Source: HGM10766 sp900757295
GTDB lineage: Bacteria; Bacillota_I; Bacilli_A; RF39; UBA660
Assembly (NCBI GenBank): GCA_025992315.1
Contig: DAJPHG010000001.1
Coordinates: forward strand, 310,001-374,000
Reading direction: 5' to 3'
DNA length: 64,000 nt
A model generated the notes under the pieces. The model did not search any database. It had not been told where the DNA came from and saw nothing but the letters and a program-made list of their open reading frames with translations. This document shows, one piece after another, positions 18,057-25,360 of this stretch (the stretch's first letter is position 1; each line of letters opens with the position of its first letter). The position numbers and the translations under genes were made by a program.

Positions 18057-18726
18057 AGTTTTCCTCACTTTCTAGTTCTAAAATATAAACTATTTGTTTT
18101 GTTTTATCAGTTTGACTACAAGTAATTAAAGTTAAAGTATTCTTTTTATTATCTCTGTGTATTGTTACTTTGCCATTTTTTTCTGCATCATATTTTCCAG
18201 CAACTTTGTATGTATATTTAATATTATTAAAATAAACATAAGCAACATCATCATTACTTAATTTATGTAGATTTTTAAAATATGAAATATAACTATTTCC
18301 AGAATGAGCTGCAATTATAAGATTTCCATTTTTAACATTCGGCATATCACTACCCTTTATTACTTGTAAATTTTTATTGACATTATTCCCTTTATCTTTG
18401 ATATTTAAAAAACCTCTTTTTATATTTATTTTGGGGATTTCAAGAACACCTATATAGTTATAATTAGATGTTTTCTTTTCTTCTTGTTTTGGTTGTTCTT
18501 GGGTATCTTCTTCATCAATATCTACTTTAATTTCTTCAACTTCTTCTTTTCCTATATTTAAAAACTCCTGTGCTTTTTGATAATCTCTTAGTTCTACATA
18601 ATAGTTATATGCTATTCTACCTATATACATAAAAGAACCAATTAAGAAAATGAAAGAAGCAACTAGTTTGATTAGTTGCTCCCTTTTATCAAAATTCTTA
18701 TTTTTTCTTGTTCTTTTTAGAAACAT
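18049..18726 (-). CDS. Sortase of the element, catalytic arginine not conserved
   Basis: A 225-residue membrane protein: positively charged N-terminus, one membrane segment (about 20-37), an acidic EEKK-rich stalk (60-88) and a sortase barrel (90-220). The catalytic histidine is H141 (IIAAHSGNS) and the cysteine C203 (LTLITCSQ). The arginine normally found about eight residues after the cysteine is replaced: the segment reads TDKTKQIVYI, so K210/Q211 stand there. It overlaps the adhesin gene by 29 bases and almost certainly anchors that protein, whose sorting motif is also atypical. Confidence 0.85.
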   Translation of the reverse strand: MFLKRTRKNKNFDKREQLIKLVASFIFLIGSFMYIGRIAYNYYVELRDYQKAQEFLNIGKEEVEEIKVDIDEEDTQEQPKQEEKKTSNYNYIGVLEIPKINIKRGFLNIKDKGNNVNKNLQVIKGSDMPNVKNGNLIIAAHSGNSYISYFKNLHKLSNDDVAYVYFNNIKYTYKVAGKYDAEKNGKVTIHRDNKKNTLTLITCSQTDKTKQIVYILELESEENYE

Positions 18727-21271
18727 AAAGAAATACCCCCATTCCTACTACCATACAAGTAATACTAATTACTGTGTATAATTTGCTCTCATTAGCTATT
18801 GTATTTGGTACTTCAACTATTTGTTCGTTAGTTAAATTAGCTTTAACTATTTCTCCATTTTCTTTGATTTCAAACTCTACTATTTCCTCTGTTATTTGAT
18901 ATCCTGTTGCACTTTCTTTTTCAATAATATGCCCTTTTCCTATAAATAAATCTTTTATAGTAATTTGTCCATTTTCATCAGTAAGTCCAGAGAATATCAA
19001 AGTAGATTCTATTGTTCCATCTTCAAGTTCTTTATCTGAATAGATTTCTATTAAAGTATTAGGAATTGGTTTACCACTAACTAAATCTGTTTTAGTAAAT
19101 TCTAAAGTTCCTTTTTTATAATAGTTTTGTAGTTCTACATCTTTAACAATTTCTTTTGTATATTGATCTTTATACTTTAATTCAAAAGTATATAATTTTT
19201 CATCTAACACATGGTTATTATCAGTTGATTTCTCTTTTATATAGTATTTTCCTAACTCTAAATCTTTAATAACTGCTTTCCCATTGTTAGTAGTAACAGT
19301 TGTTATCAATTCATCTTTAGAATATTTTTTCTTACCACCAATATAAATATCTTCATTTGCATAAAGTTCTAGTTCTACTTCACTTAATAATATCTTTTCG
19401 TATCCAAAAGTATTATTGTCTACAATTAGCTTTTCGCCATATTTAGTGATATTTAGTTTTCCTTTAACTCTTTCATTTGCAAACTTAACTACTAATAAAG
19501 CACCATAATCTTTATCAACTAGTATTTCACTACCTTCTCCAATATGGATTGGCATTGCTTCACTATTCCAAACATAACCATCTAAAACTTGATTTTCTAC
19601 TTCTTCTAAAAGAAAATCTCCAACTAAATTAGCTGGTGTTATAATTACTCCATTTTCATCTGTTTCATATTCACATACTTTTTTAGCTGTTGGGTATGTT
19701 ATTGTTTGACAAATATATTCACTAGTATTTGCATCTTTTATTTTAAACTTAATACCTGCTTTAGTTATTACTTCGCCTGTTTCTTTATCAGTTTTAATAA
19801 CTTTTAATTTTGCCTCAATAGGAGCATTACTAACTAATTTATAAATATCACTACCAGTATTTTCATTAACTTCAACTTCAAAATCTTTTACTTTTTCATA
19901 ATCAGGAGTTGAATTAATTTGTTTAAAAATATATTTACCATAAGGCAAAGTTATTTTTGCATATCCTTTATCATCAGTTGTGATAGTATCTGCTAAACAA
20001 GTATTACTATTTCTCAATAATGAACTGGAATTACAGTTATTTAAGTAAATTTCAAATGTTATATTTGGTTCGCCTTTTAATATTCCAGTTGCACCACTTG
20101 CAAATGTTTTAAATAATGTGACATCTGCTTCTATAACTTTTTCATATACTTTTACATTAGCAAGTAAACTATCCTTATCCACTACAAATGAATACTTATT
20201 ATTGGTATCTAAAGTGTATCCTTTACTAGGTGATAGTTCTTTTAAATAAAAATCTCCTAAACTAGGTAAATAATCACTTATACCATATCCATTTTCATCA
20301 GTTGTAATCTCTCCTACCTTCTCATTATTCAAGTTGTATATTCCATATTTTGCACCACCAAGCGTTGCGTTTCCTTGAGGAATATTGTTTTTCGTTTCAC
20401 TATCAACTTTATTGATTTCTACTTTTCCACCTACAGATTCTAGTTCTATGCTTTTTGGGATTGGATCAACATTTCCTACTCTCATAACATTTTGCGAATG
20501 ATTAGAATAATAAACGATTGGTGTAGATGACCAATATGATAATTTTTTAATCAATTTAACTTTAACATTTTCTGTTGAATTAGATGTAATTGTTAAAGTG
20601 TTTCCATTTATACTAGCTACACCATTTTCTACTGATGAAATAGTAAATTGATTTAGTATTCCATTTGTATCAGTAAAATCCATACTTTTACCAATTGGTA
20701 ATTTAACTCCATCAATATTGAAATTTGGTTTAGTATAATGCTTATTTAATAAATCTTCCATTTCTGCTATTTCACTAGCAAATTTATTTGGTAAATCTTT
20801 ACCATTTAATGTATCAGTAAATACAATTCTTGATGTTGGTACTGCTGTTCTCCAAATCATAACTTGAGTAATTACATACCACTTTTTCGCTGAATGATCA
20901 TAACCATTCTCTTTGTATTGATAACCATAATATGCTAAAAGTGATATTCTTTGCCATTGTTCTTCTGTCATATTAAGATATACTGCAAAATCACTTCTAG
21001 CTATCTTGTAATAAGGTAAGTTATTGTCTATATCCACGTAAGGTTGTAAACAATAAACAAACTTATTATCCTCACTTCTTCTTATAAAAGCTCCTTGTTG
21101 ATACTTAATGTATCCATCTTCTCTATATTTTCTAATATAGATATTTGCTATCTTTTCAGATGGCCAAATAGCTTGACCTTTATATTCTTCTGCATTTACT
21201 TTAGTAATACCGAAAAATATTGTTAAAAAAAGTATACTAATCAAAGCATACATTATTCTTTTGTTTTTCAT
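18698..21271 (-). CDS. Thioester-domain, Cna-B/SpaA-repeat surface adhesin
   Basis: An 857-residue secreted protein from the ATG at 21271 (AAAGGA upstream). A signal peptide ends near residue 27 (KVNA). The N-terminal domain has the two halves of a thioester adhesin: C74 in FVYCLQPY and Q136 in ITQVMIW, expected to form an internal Cys-Gln thioester that bonds covalently to host or cell surfaces. It is followed by Cna-B/SpaA-like repeats (KVEINKVDSETKN, KLKVIKTDKETGE, KLNITKYGEK, TLEFTKTDLVSGK). The C-terminus has VPNT, a membrane helix and KKNKKK, a sortase signal in place of LPXTG. It probably promotes contact between cells. Confidence 0.88.
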   Translation of the reverse strand: MKNKRIMYALISILFLTIFFGITKVNAEEYKGQAIWPSEKIANIYIRKYREDGYIKYQQGAFIRRSEDNKFVYCLQPYVDIDNNLPYYKIARSDFAVYLNMTEEQWQRISLLAYYGYQYKENGYDHSAKKWYVITQVMIWRTAVPTSRIVFTDTLNGKDLPNKFASEIAEMEDLLNKHYTKPNFNIDGVKLPIGKSMDFTDTNGILNQFTISSVENGVASINGNTLTITSNSTENVKVKLIKKLSYWSSTPIVYYSNHSQNVMRVGNVDPIPKSIELESVGGKVEINKVDSETKNNIPQGNATLGGAKYGIYNLNNEKVGEITTDENGYGISDYLPSLGDFYLKELSPSKGYTLDTNNKYSFVVDKDSLLANVKVYEKVIEADVTLFKTFASGATGILKGEPNITFEIYLNNCNSSSLLRNSNTCLADTITTDDKGYAKITLPYGKYIFKQINSTPDYEKVKDFEVEVNENTGSDIYKLVSNAPIEAKLKVIKTDKETGEVITKAGIKFKIKDANTSEYICQTITYPTAKKVCEYETDENGVIITPANLVGDFLLEEVENQVLDGYVWNSEAMPIHIGEGSEILVDKDYGALLVVKFANERVKGKLNITKYGEKLIVDNNTFGYEKILLSEVELELYANEDIYIGGKKKYSKDELITTVTTNNGKAVIKDLELGKYYIKEKSTDNNHVLDEKLYTFELKYKDQYTKEIVKDVELQNYYKKGTLEFTKTDLVSGKPIPNTLIEIYSDKELEDGTIESTLIFSGLTDENGQITIKDLFIGKGHIIEKESATGYQITEEIVEFEIKENGEIVKANLTNEQIVEVPNTIANESKLYTVISITCMVVGMGVFLYVSKKNKKK

Positions 21272-21319
21272 TTTTTTATCTTTCCTTTCTTTCTTCAAAA
21301 TAAAAAGACACTCGTGTGT

Positions 21320-21889
21320 CTAAAATAATTTAATCATTTCTCCTAAATACCTACCAGATGCACTGTTTATTGTAGAACAAGAAAATCCCATTTCGCTTTC
21401 CTCACCGTATTTAATACAAGCATTGAAACAAGCTTCTTCACTTCCATATTTTTCAACAGGGAAATCTACTCTTGCCCAACTCCACGCTGGTTTATTGTAG
21501 TATTCATCTTCTGTCATTCCAAGTTCTTCCCAAGCTGTCATTTCTTTTTGTTCTTCTTGTTTTGTTTCTTTGATTACACTTTTTTCAACTTGTTTTTGTT
21601 TTGATTGAGTAGGTTTGTTTTCTTTTTGTTCATTATTTGTCTTTTGCTCTGGTATGTTTTTTTCTTTTTCAACAGTTTTTGTTGATAACCTTTCTTCTTC
21701 AAAATTGTTTTCTTCTGTTTTTTCTTCAATTTGAGTATCGTTTTTAACTTCCTTTTGTTCTTCATGCTCAATTTGATTTGTTTTGGCTGTATCTAGTTCT
21801 TTTACTGGTTTTCCATTAAAAGCACTTCCAAGTCCAACAACCAAACTCACAACTACAAAAGCTATAAAAATTCGTATTATTTTCATCAC
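21320..21889 (-). CDS. Membrane-anchored secreted protein with KE-rich stalk
   Basis: A 189-residue protein. The N-terminus (KIIRIFIAFVVVSLVVGLG) is a signal anchor, followed by ~90 residues rich in K, E, Q and N with little fold, then a conserved-looking C-terminal domain (AWEELGMTEDEYYN to the end) with three cysteines in ACFNACIKYGEES and GFSCS. No family recognised. GAGGAG lies just before the start. It heads the adhesin-sortase operon, with a likely promoter at 21913-21941, and may be an accessory to that surface system. Confidence 0.6.
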   Translation of the reverse strand: MMKIIRIFIAFVVVSLVVGLGSAFNGKPVKELDTAKTNQIEHEEQKEVKNDTQIEEKTEENNFEEERLSTKTVEKEKNIPEQKTNNEQKENKPTQSKQKQVEKSVIKETKQEEQKEMTAWEELGMTEDEYYNKPAWSWARVDFPVEKYGSEEACFNACIKYGEESEMGFSCSTINSASGRYLGEMIKLF

Positions 21890-21912
21890 TCATCACTCCT
21901 CTTTTTTGTTTT

Positions 21913-21941
21913 ACTGTAGCATACTTTAACTATTTTGTCAT
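21913..21941 (-). promoter_or_regulatory. Predicted sigma-A promoter of the surface-protein operon
   Basis: On the minus strand ATGACA (-35), a 17-base spacer and TGC-TACAGT (extended -10) precede the gene at 21889. This stretch separates the parAB unit from the adhesin unit. Confidence 0.5.
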
Positions 21942-22030
21942 ATCTACTAATTTTTTTCAGTTAGTAATAATAGTTAGTATTATTTTTAGGGGAGATTGTA
22001 AGAGGGGACTTTTTGTCAAAGATACTCCCA

Positions 22031-23002
22031 TTATCTTTCATTCTTTTCTTGCTCCCTCTTTTTTTGCAACCACCTCCCATAAAAACTTACTGCTTTAACA
22101 ACATAATTTTCTCTTTCTTCATTAGTTGTAAGATTTGTTGGGAGTATATTATTTAGTTTGTCCATATTAACTTTTAGAGTTTGTATTTGATTAGGTTTTT
22201 CTTGTTCTAAAATAGTTTCCATATACTCTCTTGTAAGTTTATTATCTTTACTTAATCTCTTAAAATCTTGTGCTTGTGATAATGATGGTGTACATACAAA
22301 ACATTCCATAATATCTAAAAGTTCTTTTTGTTCTTCTTCTTTTAAATAAGATATTTCAACTGCTGGTCTAAATGCCATACTTGGAGATAATTTCAAAGTA
22401 TCATTATCTACCATTTGAAGTATTTGTGGTATTAGTTCAGTTAGTCTTATATATCTTCTTACTTGTTCTCTACTTTCTCCATTTTCTTTGGCTATTTGTT
22501 CTCTTGAAACAAACTTATGCCCCAGTGGTGCAGAAGTTAAATCGTTTCTTATTCCTTGATGACTTAATGCTTCCATTTTTAATTTATAAGCAAATGCTTT
22601 CTCACTTGGTAGTATCTTCTCTCTTTGTAAATTACTATCAACCATTATAATAGTTGCCTCATCATCAGTTAATTCTCTAACAATACATGGTATTGTTTCT
22701 AGTCCTGCTAACTCACTTGCAAACTTTCTTCTATGACCAGAAATCATTTCATATTTTCCATTTTCTTTTGGTCTTACTAATGTTGGTACTAATACTCCAT
22801 TTTCACTAATACTTTCTACCATTTGTTTCATATCTTCATTATCAATTACTTTAAATGGGTGTTTAGGAAAGTCATCAATATCATTTAAACTTATATTTAC
22901 TACTTTTTCTTTTAATTTATCATCTCTTTGTTCTTGTGTTGAAAACAAATCATCATCTAGATAAATCTTTGGTAGTGGCATTTTTGTTTCTTTCTTTACC
23001 AT
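22031..23002 (-). CDS. ParB/Spo0J-family partition protein of the element
   Basis: A 323-residue protein. The CTP-binding ParB core is clear (VLVPTLVRPKENGKYEMISG, then HRRKFASELAGLETIPC, and SNLQREKILPSEKAFAYKLK), followed by the HTH (ISREQIAKENGESREQVRRYIRLTE region). It is distinct from the chromosomal Noc-like protein at 42223. The gene overlaps parA by 50 bases. With ParA it would stabilise the excised, circular form of the element; its centromere sites were not identified. Confidence 0.85.
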   Translation of the reverse strand: MVKKETKMPLPKIYLDDDLFSTQEQRDDKLKEKVVNISLNDIDDFPKHPFKVIDNEDMKQMVESISENGVLVPTLVRPKENGKYEMISGHRRKFASELAGLETIPCIVRELTDDEATIIMVDSNLQREKILPSEKAFAYKLKMEALSHQGIRNDLTSAPLGHKFVSREQIAKENGESREQVRRYIRLTELIPQILQMVDNDTLKLSPSMAFRPAVEISYLKEEEQKELLDIMECFVCTPSLSQAQDFKRLSKDNKLTREYMETILEQEKPNQIQTLKVNMDKLNNILPTNLTTNEERENYVVKAVSFYGRWLQKKREQEKNER

Positions 23003-23783
23003 TCTCCATTACCTCCTTTGCAAATAAGGTATATGAATCTGCTACCTTACTATTTTTATCATAAGAGAAAATACTTTCTCCATGAGATGTTGACTTTGCT
23101 ACATTTACTGCCATTGGTATTTGAGTATTATATATCTTTACTTTACTCCCATAACTTTCTTGAAGTTCATATCTTACTTGATTAGGTAAAGTTGTTCTCT
23201 TATCTACCAGTGTAAGCAAAACACCATCAACCATCAAGTTTGGATTTATTTGTTTTCTTACTCTTGAAATTGTTTGTAAAAATTGTCCCATACCTTTTGC
23301 AGCTAAAAACTGTGTTTGTACTGGAATAATTACTTTATCAGCACAAGCAAGAGCATTTATTGTTATCATACCTAAACTAGGCATACAATCTATTAGTATA
23401 TAATCATATTTATCTTTATATTTAGATAATGTATTCCTCATAACACTTTCTCTACTCATTACATTAACAAGTCCCACTTCTAATTGTGACAAGTCTAAAT
23501 TAGATGGTATTAAATCTACATCTTCATTATGGTGTAATATTACTTCTTCTATATTTATATTATCATCTCTAATAGTAGAACTCATAACATCTGCTAATGT
23601 GGTTTGTATTTTATCTAAATCATTCCAACCCATACAAGTAGTTAAATCTCCCTGTGGATCGGCATCTACTAGCAATACTTTTTTCCCTCTTTTTGCTAAT
23701 GCTACACCCAAATTAAAAGTGGTAGTTGTTTTACCAACTCCACCTTTTTGGTTTGCAATAGCATATATCCTACAATTATCCAC
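22953..23783 (-). CDS. ParA/Soj-family ATPase of the element
   Basis: A 276-residue protein with the deviant Walker A motif NQKGGVGKTTTTFNL, VLLVDADPQGDLTT and DYILIDCMPSLG, all diagnostic of ParA. It lacks the N-terminal HTH of plasmid type Ia ParAs, so it resembles the short chromosomal/ICE kind. It lies between parB and the integrase and is probably co-expressed with both when the element excises. Confidence 0.9.
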   Translation of the reverse strand: MDNCRIYAIANQKGGVGKTTTTFNLGVALAKRGKKVLLVDADPQGDLTTCMGWNDLDKIQTTLADVMSSTIRDDNINIEEVILHHNEDVDLIPSNLDLSQLEVGLVNVMSRESVMRNTLSKYKDKYDYILIDCMPSLGMITINALACADKVIIPVQTQFLAAKGMGQFLQTISRVRKQINPNLMVDGVLLTLVDKRTTLPNQVRYELQESYGSKVKIYNTQIPMAVNVAKSTSHGESIFSYDKNSKVADSYTLFAKEVMENGKERNKNATTKDLSR

Positions 23784-23809
23784 TTTTTCTCTCCTTTCTT
23801 TTATGTTAA

Positions 23810-25087
23810 TTATGCTAAATTAAGTCCTATACTTTCAAACTTTTCTACTGTATCTGATTCCATTTTAGTAGTAACCTTTACATAAATCTCATAAGTTGTT
23901 CTTATATTGCTATGTCCTAATCTTTTTGATACTGCTTTAATATCGGCACCTGCTTCAATCAATCTTGTTGCATGAGTATCTCTAAAATCATGAAATCTAC
24001 ATGGAATGCCTAATTCATAATGAATTACTTTAAATGGATATTTACAACTATCAGTACCTTCAAAGACTCCATTCTTTTTTAAAAAGACTAACTTTACTTC
24101 TTCTAATGGAACTTCTAATTCTGCATAAGCATTTATTATCTTTATTTCTGGTTTATTATTATAAGGATTATTTACAATTTTCTTATAATGTTTCATATAA
24201 GTATCTCCATAATCTTTTCTATTCTGTATTTGTTCTTCTTTATATTTTTTTAAAGCTTTCAATAAAGTATCTCCAATTTCAATAGTTCTATAACTTCCTT
24301 TTGTTTTACAAGTACCAAAATACCAAACCGTTGTAGAATTTCCACTTATTAGTCTTTTCTTTGTTCCACCTGCTTGATTTTTCTTTAAAATATTTTTATT
24401 AACTGTTATAGTTCTTTTTACAAAATCAATATCATCCCAAGTTAACCCAAAAACTTCAGATACTCTCAATCCCGTATAATAAGCAGTTAAAAATGCATAA
24501 TATACACAAGGATTATTAGAAAATCTTTCTAATATTTTTTCTACTTCCTCATTTGATAATATATAAACAGGATCGCTATCAGGTATATCATATTTTGGTA
24601 GTCTTACCTTTAATGATGGGTTTACTTTAATAAATCCAACAACATCGGTTGCATATCCCAGTGAACCTTTTAAAACTTTCAATATGTTTTTTAGAAAATT
24701 CTTTGAAAATCCTTTTTCTAAATATATATTGTTTATAAACTCTTGAATAACTGATGTTGTTAGTTGAGATAACATATAGAACCCTAATTTAGGTTTTATA
24801 TGATTTTTTATAATATTTTGATATGCCTGAATTGTGTGATACTTTAAGTTTATTTCACAATGCTCTTTCATCCAATAATCTAAATAATCACTATAAGACA
24901 TTTTGCTTGGTTCTATACACTGTCCCACATTTATATATTCATTGTATGCCTTTACTCCTGCCTCAATAGCTTCTGATTTTGTTCTAAATCCTGACTTGTT
25001 TTTATATTTTCTTTTACCATCAATAGATGCTATCGCAAATTGATATTGATATACCTTTCCCCTTTTTTGAACATAAACATTTCCCAT
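23810..25087 (-). CDS. int: Tyrosine integrase of the 20-kb element
   Basis: A 425-residue Tn916-type integrase from the ATG at 25087 (GGAGG 8 bases upstream). Domains in order: arm-binding domain (VQKRGKVYQYQFAIASIDGK), SAM-like core-binding domain (to about 170), and catalytic domain with all key residues: arginine in TGLRVSEV, HDFRDTHAT (HxxR), LGHSN, and tyrosine in TYEIYVKV. It is the only complete recombinase here and reads away from the secA end, about 220 bases from the attachment site. The related remnant at 4614-5180 shows that this integrase family has used the same site before. Confidence 0.92.
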   Translation of the reverse strand: MGNVYVQKRGKVYQYQFAIASIDGKRKYKNKSGFRTKSEAIEAGVKAYNEYINVGQCIEPSKMSYSDYLDYWMKEHCEINLKYHTIQAYQNIIKNHIKPKLGFYMLSQLTTSVIQEFINNIYLEKGFSKNFLKNILKVLKGSLGYATDVVGFIKVNPSLKVRLPKYDIPDSDPVYILSNEEVEKILERFSNNPCVYYAFLTAYYTGLRVSEVFGLTWDDIDFVKRTITVNKNILKKNQAGGTKKRLISGNSTTVWYFGTCKTKGSYRTIEIGDTLLKALKKYKEEQIQNRKDYGDTYMKHYKKIVNNPYNNKPEIKIINAYAELEVPLEEVKLVFLKKNGVFEGTDSCKYPFKVIHYELGIPCRFHDFRDTHATRLIEAGADIKAVSKRLGHSNIRTTYEIYVKVTTKMESDTVEKFESIGLNLA

Positions 25088-25117
25088 AATTTTTTCCTCC
25101 ACTAATTGCTTAGCAAA

Positions 25118-25146
25118 TGAAAAAATACCAGCAAATTGCTAGTATT
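25118..25146 (-). terminator. Hairpin with T-tract upstream of int
   Basis: Arms AATACCAGCAA (25124-25134) and TTGCTAGTATT (25136-25146), one mismatch, followed on the minus strand by a T-tract. It should stop read-through from secA into the integrase. Confidence 0.6.
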
Positions 25147-25149
25147 TAT

Positions 25150-25256
25150 TTTGTTTGTAAAAATGTTTGTAAATTTTTTTCCTTATTTTATAAGGGTTTG
25201 AAGACTGTTTTACAAACATTTTGTAATTTTTACAAACAATTTACAAACATTTGAGG
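25150..25256. repeat. Arm-type integrase repeats at the right end
   Basis: TTTGTTTGTAAA and TGTTTGTAAA at 25153-25171, then TTACAAACA words three times between 25209 and 25251 in inverted orientation. The same word is repeated at 5521-5550 at the other end, as expected for integrase arm sites on both sides of the core. Confidence 0.6.
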
Positions 25257-25296
25257 TTTTTTCAACCTTTTTTTAGTCCTTTCAAATCTCGCAAAC

Positions 25297-25360
25297 CCTT
25301 ATTTTATGGGCTATTTGCCACAGCACTGTTTGTACTTCTTACCACTTCCACATGGGCACA
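25297..25360 (-). repeat. Right attachment site at the secA 3' end
   Basis: It comprises the last codons and stop of secA (stop at 25311-25313) plus CCTTATTTTAT just beyond. The shared core with the left site includes CACTGTTTGTACT, which encodes KYKQC of the SecA zinc-finger tail. The insertion keeps secA intact because the element supplies the same terminal residues. Confidence 0.8.

Larger units (their letters stand above)
5349..25310 (-). mobile_element. Integrative element of about 20 kb inserted at the 3' end of secA
   Basis: It is bounded by two copies of the secA 3' end in direct orientation, with the integrase next to the intact copy and TTACAAACA-type repeats at both inner ends. 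Genes in order from the right: int, parA, parB, a membrane-anchored protein, thioester/Cna-B adhesin, sortase, four small genes, a methylase-helicase, XRE regulator, two small genes, TOPRIM primase, lipoprotein, truncated integrase. All are on the minus strand. The replication and partition genes are of the type seen in Firmicutes ICEs, but no relaxase, VirD4-type coupling protein, VirB4 or VirB6 is present, so it is either a deleted ICE or a mobilisable island that relies on another element. Confidence 0.8.
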
